From NCBI GenBank assembly GCA_026260175.1, contig JAKCWW010003129.1, positions 865 through 32,008 of the forward strand: a DNA stretch of 31,144 nt, in the 5' to 3' direction. The position numbers and the translations under genes are program-made. Of this stretch, positions 1 through 9,521 are shown piece after piece. The DNA is from Reticulitermes lucifugus (lineage: Eukaryota; Arthropoda; Insecta; Blattodea; Rhinotermitidae). Below the pieces are notes generated by a model. The model was not told the origin of the DNA. It ran no database searches and saw nothing but the letters and a program-made list of their open reading frames with translations. Numbering within the stretch: the stretch's first letter is position 1; each line of letters begins with the position of its first letter.

Positions 1-92
1 ACGTAGCCCAATACTGGGCAAAAAATCTTTAATTTAATGGTCCGGACATGATAAAGAAAGAAGTATGGAATTGTACCTTCAAATAAGAAGGA

Positions 93-375
93 GCCGGTAT
101 AGAGCAGTCAGTACAGCGACTATATGGGCTGGACGACCGAGAAACTGCGGCTCGATTCCCGGCAGGTGAAGGAGTTTTTTTTTCCTCTTCTTCAAAGTAT
201 CCAGACCGGCTCTGGGGCCCACCCAGCCCCCTGTACAATGGTCACCGGGTCTCTTCCCGGAGCTAAAGTGGCCAGGGAGTGAGGCTTACCACTCACCTCC
301 ATCTAGTGTCGAGGTTAAGAATGAGTGGAGGTATACCTCCACTCCCCCATATGGCTTCATAGTGACAACCTTACT
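93..375 (+). mobile_element. tRNA-derived SINE, family 1, copy 1
   Basis: It shares long blocks with copies at 743-1010 and 22093-22385. These are GGGCTGGACG before the B box, CCAGACCGGCTCTGG, ACCCAGC, GGGTCTCTTCCCGGAG(C)TAAAGTGGCC, GAGGTTAAGAATG, a palindrome at 323-344 and CCCCCATATGGCTTCAT. A pol III B-box-like sequence is at 149-159 (GGCTCGATTCC). It ends near GACAACCTTAC. The family resembles SINEs I recall from termites, but I cannot name it with certainty. Target-site duplications are not clear. Confidence 0.75.
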
Positions 376-659
376 TGAAAACAAACAACGGCCTTTCTCT
401 TTAGAACTTGAATGAAAGAACAATTCAAAGTCGGTCTGTTCACTGCGGTTGCAGCTAACACGTGAACGATGAACAGGATTTACGTCACAGAATCTGCCGG
501 CGGTATAGTCATAGATTCGTTAACAGGCCTTTTCCGAGTCCCCCCCCCCCNCCTTAAACACATCGCAAGCTTGTAGCTCAAACACACTCCAATTTACACA
601 TCTCCGTTTCAAGCCCTCACAATGTTATTTCCGTATGTTAATATTAATAAATGGATGTT
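376..659. other. gene-free sequence with a C run and an unresolved base
   Basis: A run of C with one N at about 541-553 marks a homopolymer and a sequencing uncertainty. I see no gene or repeat here. Confidence 0.5.
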
Positions 660-716
660 AAACGCACACGAAACGGAGCTTTAGAACGCGTGGAGATATA
701 CCTCCACTCCCTCATA
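660..716 (+). mobile_element. SINE family 1, 3' fragment
   Basis: It contains GCGTGGAGATATACCTCCAC followed by TCCCTCATACGTTT, which corresponds to the palindrome and following block of the full copies (compare 323-360). It has no tRNA-like part and lies just upstream of copy 2, so it is a truncated insertion or the remains of a tandem pair. Confidence 0.55.
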
Positions 717-742
717 CGTTTCCACTGCACAGGAATTTTGCG

Positions 743-1010
743 TAGTGGGTATAGCGACTCGCTGCGGGGGCTGGACGGTCCGGCAATCGAATCCCGGTGT
801 GGGCGAGATTTTCCGCACCCGTCCATACCGGCCCTGCGGCCTACCCAGCGTCCTGCAAAATGGGTACCGGGTCTCTTTACTGGGGTAAAGTGGCCGGGGC
901 ATGGCGTTGACCACTAACCCCGATCTAGCGCCGAGGTTAAAGAAAGAGTAGAGCTATACCTCTACTCCTCCTCTGGCCCTTCATGGCAGGTTATCGGGTG
1001 ACCTTTATCT
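743..1010 (+). mobile_element. tRNA-derived SINE, family 1, copy 2
   Basis: Same order of blocks as copy 1: GGGGGCTGGACGGTCCGG, a B box at 784-794 (CAATCGAATCC), CATACCGGCCCTGCGG, TACCCAGCG, ATGGGTACCGGGTCTCTTTA, TAAAGTGGCCGGGGCATG, the near-palindrome at 946-967, and GGCCCTTCATGGC close to the 3' end. Confidence 0.75.
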
Positions 1011-3164
1011 TTAACTTTACACAGAAATGCTTATCGAGGCTGTACGGTCACATGTGGAGTTACATGACCACACCACAAATATATTGACGGCACCCGCAAA
1101 CAAGGTACAACGTAACAACGGCAAAATGAACATGAATATACAATGAGTGGCTGAGATGTTGCAGGATATTCATAATATATGCAAGCTCTTTTTAGAAGAG
1201 TAGCGAACTCACCCTCGATCTTTAGTATCTTCTATACTTCACAGTCGACGCCAACACGATATTTTTCAAACCAGAAAATTCTTACAAACTTGCACTTAAA
1301 CTATTTAAGAACATTTGTAAGATCACCTTAAATGTTGTAGGACTCTCTATTGAAACACGCATTTAATATCATTACATTTAATGTTATTGATACCTAGCAT
1401 ATTTCAGTCTTTATGCTCCTTTTTTTAATCCAAATTGGGATACCCGAATGGCTTAACCCTCCCTACCCTGCCGGTTGCCACGTGCTGCATTATTTACGTT
1501 TAAACTTATTAGCTTCCCGTCAGGCTCATAAAGTACATGCGCACGACAATGAACAGAAGTTAAGTCAATACAAATCGGTACCGGAAACGGCACGGCCCTA
1601 AAAGTTGAAAGTCGTCTGTCCGGACCGCGCGGAGGTCAGGACACGGGTCACAATGTACACATGTGCCAGCCTTGGTCATCTTGACAAAATTCTTTTTAAT
1701 CTCTACTTCCACAAATATCAGCCATGCACTTTCGCGTGCTGGGGATATTCAGTGCAGAATCCTGAAAATTTGTAATTTTAACATTTCACGATTTTCAACT
1801 TTCTAAACGGCATCTTTCCCCTCCGCTCCCAAATTCAAAATGAAACCAGTAAATCGCATGAGGCACGTTGCATGTAACTTAGACTTTAACTGGACACGTA
1901 AAACTTGAAGCATCCATTCACATTTATGTCTGCTATGGACAGCGCAGGCAAACCGTTATTTTTTACTGCCTCCGTACGTATAATTCAGCATGTAAAATCT
2001 AAGAAATTCGCCGTCATACCGTTGCACAAAAGCTAATGTGTTTCCAAAATAAAACTGATACCACAAACCTTACAACGAAACGCTTTAGATCTCGCATGTA
2101 ATTTCAGTTTAACAGCATTGCCTTTCTGTCATTATGACTACTCCAAACGGTCGCCTTACCTTTGATTTTTAGCGTCGTCTGCCATCCTCTGGTCACGAAG
2201 CCTGTATTGCAATTGCACTGTTTACGATTACTGTAGGTTCACGTGTCTGAAACTCCGTATATATAACAACTTCACAGTCAAGAATTTACGTACTTAAGAA
2301 CGAAAAGCAACAAACCACTTCACTGTACTCATTCTCGGTCGGTCAGCTGTTCATTCAATATCATGCCTTTGCGCATGACTGTCGTGTGACGCAACGCAGT
2401 GTCGCCAATATACGCAAGTATGCATTCCACTAGGGAGGGACGCGAGTGTTAATTATACGAAACAGCAATCTTAACACTTCTGCAGGGTAATTAATCTATT
2501 AATTTGAATTGTTTGAGCTCTTAACAGTAGTGTGCCGACAGAGAGTTGCATAAGATTCTCACAGTGCTATATCGAATTAGAAATGCATAAAAACTACGTG
2601 ATTAAATTGCAATAAAAGCCGTCATCTGGGGACTAAGAGGTTAATATTGACGCAATGTTCATATGTCAGCAACACCCGCCAAATGGTTCTCGACTTGCAA
2701 GGCGAGGACATGACCTAGCTTATAAGTTTTATACGTGGGTATGACGGAGTGCAGAATGAATGCCATGATTACACGCTGTGCTTATTTTTGTTATAAATAC
2801 TTTCTCTCAGGACCGACAACGAAAGAATGTGATAATCCTTGCCTCTCCAACGTTCCCCAATATCCCCAAGGGCTTTACAGCAACCTTCGCTCAGTTGAGT
2901 TGAAAATAACATATAGCAGAAAAATTTCCTCACGCTGAAAAATTGATATACACGGCGTAAACACCGGCGAAAGCTTGCGGCATCAGCAAATAAAGCACTC
3001 TGAATGCCCTAGAACTACTAATTTTATGGGAAAGCAGGGTCCACAAGCGTCCACATTCATGTAACACTGTGTTTCACATAATTAGTTTGCGCAATGCCAT
3101 TTTGTCCAACAACGTGATCAGCAACCGTCCCCTCCACGGCCTTGACCAAAGCATTACTTTACTT
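1011..3164. other. gene-free, CpG-rich flank
   Basis: There is no convincing coding frame on either strand. CpG is frequent (often 3-5 per 60 bases, e.g. 1201-1260 and 2341-2460), unlike most of the rest of the window. A TATATATAA at 2258-2266 sits in it without a clear initiator at the right distance. Confidence 0.45.
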
Positions 3165-3330
3165 TAAAGCATGGGTCTCTAACCCACGGCCCGTGGCCAC
3201 ATTTGTAAATTACGTGTATGTATATATACAAATTGCACAATAATTTAGGTTGGGTATATCACTATGATTTTTAAACATGCGGCCTGCAGACCAGCCCACA
3301 ATAACAATTGTGCCCCTTTTCCAAAAATGG
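3165..3330 (+). mobile_element. possible hAT-type transposon fragment
   Basis: GGGTCTCTAACCCACGGCCC followed by GTGGCCAC, then further on CATGCGGCCTGCAGACCAG. The paired ACGGCCCGTGGCC and GCGGCCTGCAG blocks are like the ends of non-autonomous hAT elements in many animals. This rests on remembered motif style only, and no ends or target duplications were confirmed. Confidence 0.3.
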
Positions 3331-6300
3331 TAGGACACCCATATTTTAAAGGTTCCCAGCTTTTGTCCATTTGTCCTGATAGTAGTACCTGTATCAAGAT
3401 GAATATAATGATACTAAGAGGTGAAACAGGAATTACTCAAGAGAAAAAAACCTGTCCCACTGCCACTTTGTTCACCACAAATCTCACATGGATTAAGCAC
3501 ATGAACCATGGCACAGCCTGATTTATATATAAAAATTGGTTTCCTACCTCACAGAGAACAAACTGTCTCCACTGTAAAGACCATTTAATTACTGCTGTTA
3601 AGAAATAACCATGAGTTGTTCTAAGGATCACACACAGTACGTAAATAGCCCATACTACGGGCAAGATGTACAGATATAAATGTGACAGCAGAGGGTGTGT
3701 ATAGTTACCACTGGCTTTTAAAAGATTAATGCATCTTTCCAACATTAACTAATTTTCCCATAACAAAGCTTCATCTACATGTCTTTTTCTTGCCAAAGTC
3801 AGAAGGGTTATGAATTGTCTTTCATCATCCAGGTGTTCACTGATGTGATTCCATGATTTATCATTATGAATGTTCTTATGCTTTCAGTCCCTAACTTCTA
3901 TTCTTAACCTTAATGTATCTAGTGAGACATTCCCATCCTCGTGGAAAATGACTGTTGTTCTAATCTTTTGGCATCTTTATGAACTAAAAAGAATGCTGTT
4001 TGTGGAAACCACATCTGCCAGTCTGTGACCTAGTATGTGACTAAACAAACTGTCAGATTTTCATGAAATATGGTATAGAAATCACCTGCAAACAGTTGTC
4101 AAACAAACGTGTGTTTCGTCAATATCAGCTCAGTGATAGCCATACTTGACTTGACGTTGTAAATAAATTTGTACCCATAATTTATCCAACTTGTTGACCA
4201 ATTCAGATGAAATTTGCTACAGAAGGTATCAACATGCCATTCAGCAATGCTGAATTTTGTGAAAATCGTTGGGGTGAAAGCTGCACACTTAGGGGCATAA
4301 ACAAAACTTGAATGAATGATGTAATGTGCTGCTACTGCTACTACTACTAATCATAGTAATATAATGGAACAGAATATGGAAGGGAGAATGTGAAGTTAGA
4401 ACTATATTGCTAGATGATTAATGGCAAAACAAAAACCACCAAAAATGTAACCTTGGTTATGGTTGGTCCATAAGTTACTCAATATTACTGCATCTACTGT
4501 AGAAGTTACACAGTGTAGACTGAGAAGGTATAATGACCATGTACAGTAAATGTCATCTGGGTTTCAGACTGGCTCTGGGACCTATTATGCATTCTGCCTC
4601 TACTAGAACACGTGTGAAACTGTATGTGATGAAACTGCTAGAAATGCTAATGTCAGGGTTCAGTAGCAGCTTCTGAAGCTACCTAGACCTATGTGTTGGC
4701 TAACTAATGGATCATCGACTGCAATAAGTTGATGATGATGGTGGTGATGACAACAAGAATAATAATGTAGAAACAAGGGTCCCTTTGTTGAAAAATTCAT
4801 CTCATTTTATTAAATCTGCAATGATTGACATCAGAGTTCCTTAAGTTTCCAAATAATTCAGTGTGGTGGCAAGCAGAGCATTCTTCATGGTTGCCAACAG
4901 AAATGACAGAAAATGGCAGGCATTTTTAACATTTCATATATAGTTCAAACTAGCTTTTCAGAAGATAAGAAGACTGGAGAAACACAAATCCCTAACAACA
5001 GTGTTGTTACAATTTGCAGAGCGTGACTTGCAGTAAGCATGTATTTCCAAGTCTTGATCCTGATTGGGCATTACTTGCATATATTTGATTTCATTAGGAA
5101 CTGCAACTGTTGCCCATGCTGCTGTCATGCTCTTGGTGATAAAGCAGATGCAGTTTTGTATCAAAATCTATAAGAATGACTTACGTGTATCAGGTGTATT
5201 TTGGCTTTCAAGTAGTTCCTACATATTAAGATTTCATAACTATAAATCTAATTACATTGTCAAGGAAGAAATACTGCAAGAGTAACTACTGTAAGTAATT
5301 TTAATTATACCAAATTGGGACTATATTCAATTATATACACACTGCATTTTCTATTCTGTCCACTGGTACACTCCAATTGCCACTCCATAAGGAAATACTC
5401 GTACATAAGGATAAATTCTTCATAATGTGTAGATTAAATTCTTCCACAGAATGTACAGCAGAACATTTATAAGATGTGAAGCATTTAATGTTCATTTCAT
5501 GGAAGAATCAATACAGGAATGATAGCACCATTTAAAATAATGTAACTCTTACAGTAGGTTGAAATTACTTTTAATTTAATTTTTTTCAAGAAATTCACAC
5601 TGACTGAAGAAATCGCAAAACTAGGAACAAGAAGTTAAATGTGGGCAGATGTAATCTTGCAGTGTTCTTGACCAATGGAGGTCATGTGGAAACATTGAAT
5701 TTTATGTGTATTATATGCAGAGATTCTCTTTGCCTCTTATCAAAGCCTCTGATACAAAACATTGAGTGTAAAGATTCCATATTTCTGTGCATGTTCTGTT
5801 GGCTTCCTTTGCCGCATCTGCGGTTGTCCCTGTTCCAAATTTGTACTAAAGCTACCACCTAAATTCTATCCACCATTTTCAGTTTAATCTGAATTTTATA
5901 TTGTTTACATATGTAATGCAACAAATACAATACTCTGCCATTTTGCATTCATTTTAGAATTTTACATCATGTGCAACTCCTATTAATATTTATTAATAAA
6001 GACATCAGTAACAATTGACAGTAAATGAAGTTGTTATGTAAGAACAATGGGAGGAACAGAAGCCCACCAACAATGAAAGAAACATTCCAAGATATTCTTT
6101 CAGTTTGTCTTATAACAAGAAATATTTTAACATATCTAGAACATTTATCTTGCCATCTTGTAACGTCAAATATTCAACACCCCATACGACACATGTCACT
6201 GTTGTGATGAGTCATGCTGTCAATATTTCTACCTTCAGCTGCAGTCTGCACTCCTGAAACCATGGTCCACACCACTCTGAGGAAATTTGTAACATTCCAA

Positions 6301-7941
6301 TTTATTTCTTGCAGAGAAAACCAAATATTTTAACATTATTTTTAAAAAAATTTTTCATTTAAGAAACTTCAGTATTAAAGGAATTTAGAAATTTACAGAG
6401 CCATCTGTATATTATTTTGTAACCAATTGAAATCTATGTAAAAAACAAAACTACCATGGACTACGATTGTGTTCAACTGCAGACCACAGTGCTGTCAGTT
6501 TTCAAAATATTTGTTTTTGGCAGCGTTTTTATTCATAGAAAGCTCCATCGAATTAGAAATATGACATACTGAACCACGCATATTTTACCATACATTTTGC
6601 GTTTGTTCCACAGTTCAGTCTGATGAACATAAGAACACATATTTTAAACACAGGAGACCGCAACTATATACGGAATACTTCCTCCAAATGGGGGGTAAAC
6701 AGGCGCACAATGTACAGACATAAATAAATGCTTACATATTCAGTATAAAATATTTTTAAAAGAAATAATGCTCAGTTGGCACCAACTGGTTAAAGTTTGC
6801 TTATATCATTAATTGCAAATGATAGAGCTTCTTTATTCCAAAGAGTTTATGTTTGTGGCACTTCATAGCACTGGGACAGAGGGACTCAGATTGAAGGTTT
6901 TGACAGCCATTTTCTTCACAATGTACACATACAAAAGTAGCACATATGACATATAATGTATCTCATCATTTTCCATAAAAATGTGTTCAAATAATTCTTT
7001 AGTCCAGTGAATATTTAACTGGAACTCGAAATAAATCCAAGGGTATTGAACTTATGTGGAAGCTCTCATGATTCAATACATGTTTACAAAAGTACAGGTT
7101 ATCACCTAAAATTTGAAATTAAAAAAATAAGACTGGAAGGAACAAGTTAGAAAATGTATGCATAGTGTAACTATTATGGTGCATTCACTCAACTACAATT
7201 AGAATACGTCCCCACTAGCCCATGTGCCGAAAAAAGGACATATGTAACGCAGACGTGACAGAGATGGCTTACAAGGGACTTCCTCAATTGCTGAGTTAAT
7301 AACCTCAAAGTGTGAGAGTTACAGAAGGAATGTACTGGACATAAAATGTGTTTTATCTTTCTCCCTAACTTTTGTTAAAAACAGTTAAGGAATTGTGCTA
7401 ATGGTGTGCATACAAATGCTTGTAGGTCTTCGTGCAAAGTTGCCACGAATGTTGTTCAATGACAAAATGAGAACTGAAAGGGCTTAGAATTCTTTTTTTG
7501 TAAAGTTTTCCAGTACTCATTTAATGAAAATCTCTTCAACAGTTTGTAAGTTGTTATATGCATACATAGATGGGAGAATGGACATAGCAGTCATTAGAGT
7601 GACTCCAAAGTGGTGCAAAGTGATTAAAAGTTGCAGAAGAAGAAAAAATATGTGTTCTGAACAGCACCTTCAAGAAAAAGCAAACAAATAGATGACTACA
7701 AATTCAGACACAGCAAAGTGAAGAATGAATCAGCAAGAGACTTGTAAGTTCCACATCATAAGTCAGAGATAAAATTCGAAGAGAAAATTGGACATTGGTC
7801 TGATGTACCAAATATAAGGATATTCATAAGGTTTTAGCATGAAGCACCATTCTGTCAAAAATACTTTTTTACAACATTTCTTATTATTTCTTATTACAAA
7901 ACCAACAATTTGAACATACAAAATATATACAATGATAATGT
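3331..7941. other. gene-free, AT-rich and CpG-poor flank
   Basis: Several frames of 60-100 codons occur on both strands but none has recognisable protein sequence, splice context or codon bias. Segments such as 4186-4290 (AATTCAGATGAAATTTGCTA, then GTGAAAATCGTTGGGG) resemble old retroelement 3' ends. Nothing else is supported. Confidence 0.45.
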
Positions 7942-8202
7942 ATTTTCTCCTACATGTTTTGGCAGTTGACCTCCATCCCTTCGGAGCGTAACACCAATAT
8001 TTAAAACTTGATAAATTATGATATGTTTGTAGTGCTAAAATACTACACATATAACATTTTGATGTACTGTATGTCCTAACAAGGCTGTGATATTACTATG
8101 GTATAATGTATTTTAGCACTGCAAATGTATCACACATTATCAGTTTCTAAATATTGGTGTCCTTAAGATCACGGTTGACTGCTGAAACATGTAGTAGAAA
8201 AT
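7942..8202. mobile_element. foldback MITE-like element with arms of about 100 bp
   Basis: Left arm 7942-8043 and right arm 8108-8202 are inverted copies. Left begins ATTTTCTCCTACATGTTTTG and ends GTAGTGCTAAAATAC; the reverse complement of the right arm begins ATTTTCTACTACATGTTTCA and ends GCAGTGCTAAAATAC. CACCAATATTTA is shared inside. The spacer is about 64 bases, with no coding capacity. Such palindromes are typical of non-autonomous DNA transposons. Confidence 0.7.
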
Positions 8203-8460
8203 GTTATATATTATATACATTTATATATATATATATATAGTGTGTATGCAAATTGTTCATTTTATAATAATAAATATGTCTCACTGCACGGAATGGATAA
8301 TGTCAAAATGTTTACAACAGCTTACACTATGAAACACGAAAGGAAAAAATGATGGTAAAAATATATTTACTTTTAGAAATTCAGTTAACAGATTGTTTCA
8401 GTTGACACAGCTTATTTAATAAAATAAATGGTGAAGTTGTTAGCGTCACACTTCTGGAGG
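8203..8460. repeat. AT-rich spacer with (TA)n microsatellite
   Basis: A TA run lies at about 8222-8239. The rest is unremarkable AT-rich sequence between two repeat elements. Confidence 0.5.
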
Positions 8461-8614
8461 ATCAGGGTATCTCTTTTCATCTGGCCTACCTCCTTTGACA
8501 CATCCGGCATGGGTGGCCCTTCTGACAGTGATGCAATGTCCAGCATGGTTCTCAGGTTCATCTAGGCATGCAAGCCGCACCACTCTGACAAAGTTGAGAT
8601 ACCTGCATGATGAT
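8461..8614. repeat. likely interspersed repeat fragment
   Basis: CACATCCGGCATGGGTGGCC, CTCAGGTTCATCTAGGCATG and CAAGCCGCACC look like parts of a repeat I have met in cockroach and termite DNA. No second copy occurs in this window, so the call rests on memory. It abuts the foldback at 8615-8766 and may belong to the same element. Confidence 0.3.
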
Positions 8615-8766
8615 GTTATGCAGTGTAAGTTGGTAGTTGGTTACCAACGTTTCGGGACAGCCTATTGGTTCCATATTCAAGGGTGAAGCAGTAATGACCT
8701 TTGAATATGGGACCGAAAGGCTGTCCTGAAACAACGGTAACCAGCTACCAACCTATGCTGTGTAAC
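8615..8766. mobile_element. foldback MITE-like element, 67-nt arms
   Basis: Left arm 8615-8681 includes TTGGTAGTTGGTTACCAACG and TTTCGGGACAGCCTATTGGT; right arm 8700-8766 reads, in reverse complement, TTGGTAGCTGGTTACCGTTG and TTTCAGGACAGCCTTTCGGT. The arms share CCATATTCAA and are separated by an 18-base spacer. Most mismatches are transitions, as expected for decay of an originally perfect hairpin. Confidence 0.7.
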
Positions 8767-9183
8767 ACTCCAGAAGAGCGAAGGCTTCATCTCTAAATGT
8801 TAATGAAATTACAAATTATAATCTCACGCTTTTCAAAAAACATAAATATATAAACACACAAATTCGTAAGATCAAAAGTATTGAAACAATGAAGTAAACA
8901 TATCACTTCAGGGTCATGAAAAATAGGTTCTTGCCAAATTTTGAGCCACTGCATCACTAAAAGAGACTAGTGCTACAGTTTCTGAAATTCCATACAACTT
9001 TTACATTCTGAACTCTGACATTTATTATATTTTGTCTTACTCATACAGAAGACGAAATGTGGATGATCTACAATGGAAGAATGTTTCTGAAAATCTAGGA
9101 AATGGTTTGGGTATGCAGACAGAAGAGTGAAATGGCACATATAAGTATACATACCAGCAGGAACTGTTTTCTGTTGCGATATT

Positions 9184-9407
9184 TGAGGTTCTCACAGTGG
9201 TGTTGCTGAAGATTCAAATCTTCTGGGATGTGACACTGTGTCATTGTGTCAGTGGTTCCAAACATTTTGAAGGACTGTAGTGACTTCACTTTCAGGGTCA
9301 AGCACTTGAACACATCTTGGACTGCTTCACCGTGACCATGAAGGCACTACCATCCTTCAAAACTCCAAGCACTATCCGCTCAATGACACAGCGTCACATC
9401 CCAGCAG
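9184..9407 (+). mobile_element. foldback element, family 'GAGGTTCTCACAGTGGTG', copy 1
   Basis: The inverted arms are about 9220-9302 and 9324-9407. The left arm has CTTCTGGGATGTGACACTGT and CATTTTGAAGGACTGTAGTG; the right arm in reverse complement has TGCTGGGATGTGACGCTGTG and GTTTTGAAGGATGGTAGTG. The left side extends outward to GAGGTTCTCACAGTGGTGTT, which is not matched on the right, so the right end is truncated. Other copies are at 12864-13010, 21851-21907 and 30102-30216. Confidence 0.65.
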
Positions 9408-9430
9408 GTTTCAATGTTCTGTTTTGTGTT

Positions 9431-9521
9431 GTATATACAGAGTATACACAAAAGAATGGTGCGGTTTCCCTCTATTCATCATTGAAACCGCACCATTCTT
9501 TTGTGTATACCCTGTATATAT
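9431..9521. mobile_element. near-perfect hairpin element (36-37 bp stem)
   Basis: Left arm 9432-9468 and right arm 9484-9520 are inverted copies with one mismatch, separated by 15 bases. The ends are TATATACAG and CTGTATATA (one arm reads CAGAG, the other CAGGG in the mismatch region), and the centre of each arm is CACAAAAGAATGGTGCGGTT. The TA-rich ends and size suit a tiny palindromic MITE. If transcribed, the RNA would form a long stem suitable for small-RNA processing. Confidence 0.7.

Noticed and set aside
149-159. B-box sequences as possible tRNA genes (also 784-794, 12576-12586, 13168-13186, 22317-22327)
   Set aside because: No acceptor stem or complete cloverleaf can be drawn around any of them; several share SINE bodies.
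2258-2330. TATATATAA with downstream TCACAGTCAAG and GTCGGTCAG as a possible core promoter
   Set aside because: The initiator-like sequences are at the wrong distance (about 18 and more than 70 bases), and no gene follows on the + strand.
3437-3745. 102-codon open frame on the minus strand, hydrophobic
   Set aside because: Hydrophobic character comes from T-rich sequence. No homology seen, and the surrounding region looks like decayed repeat.
6230-6520. Possible large inverted repeat (AAACCAAATATTTTAAC against AAAATATTTGTTTTTGG)
   Set aside because: Only short AT-rich stretches pair; the flanking CTGCAG and CCATGG blocks do not align in order.
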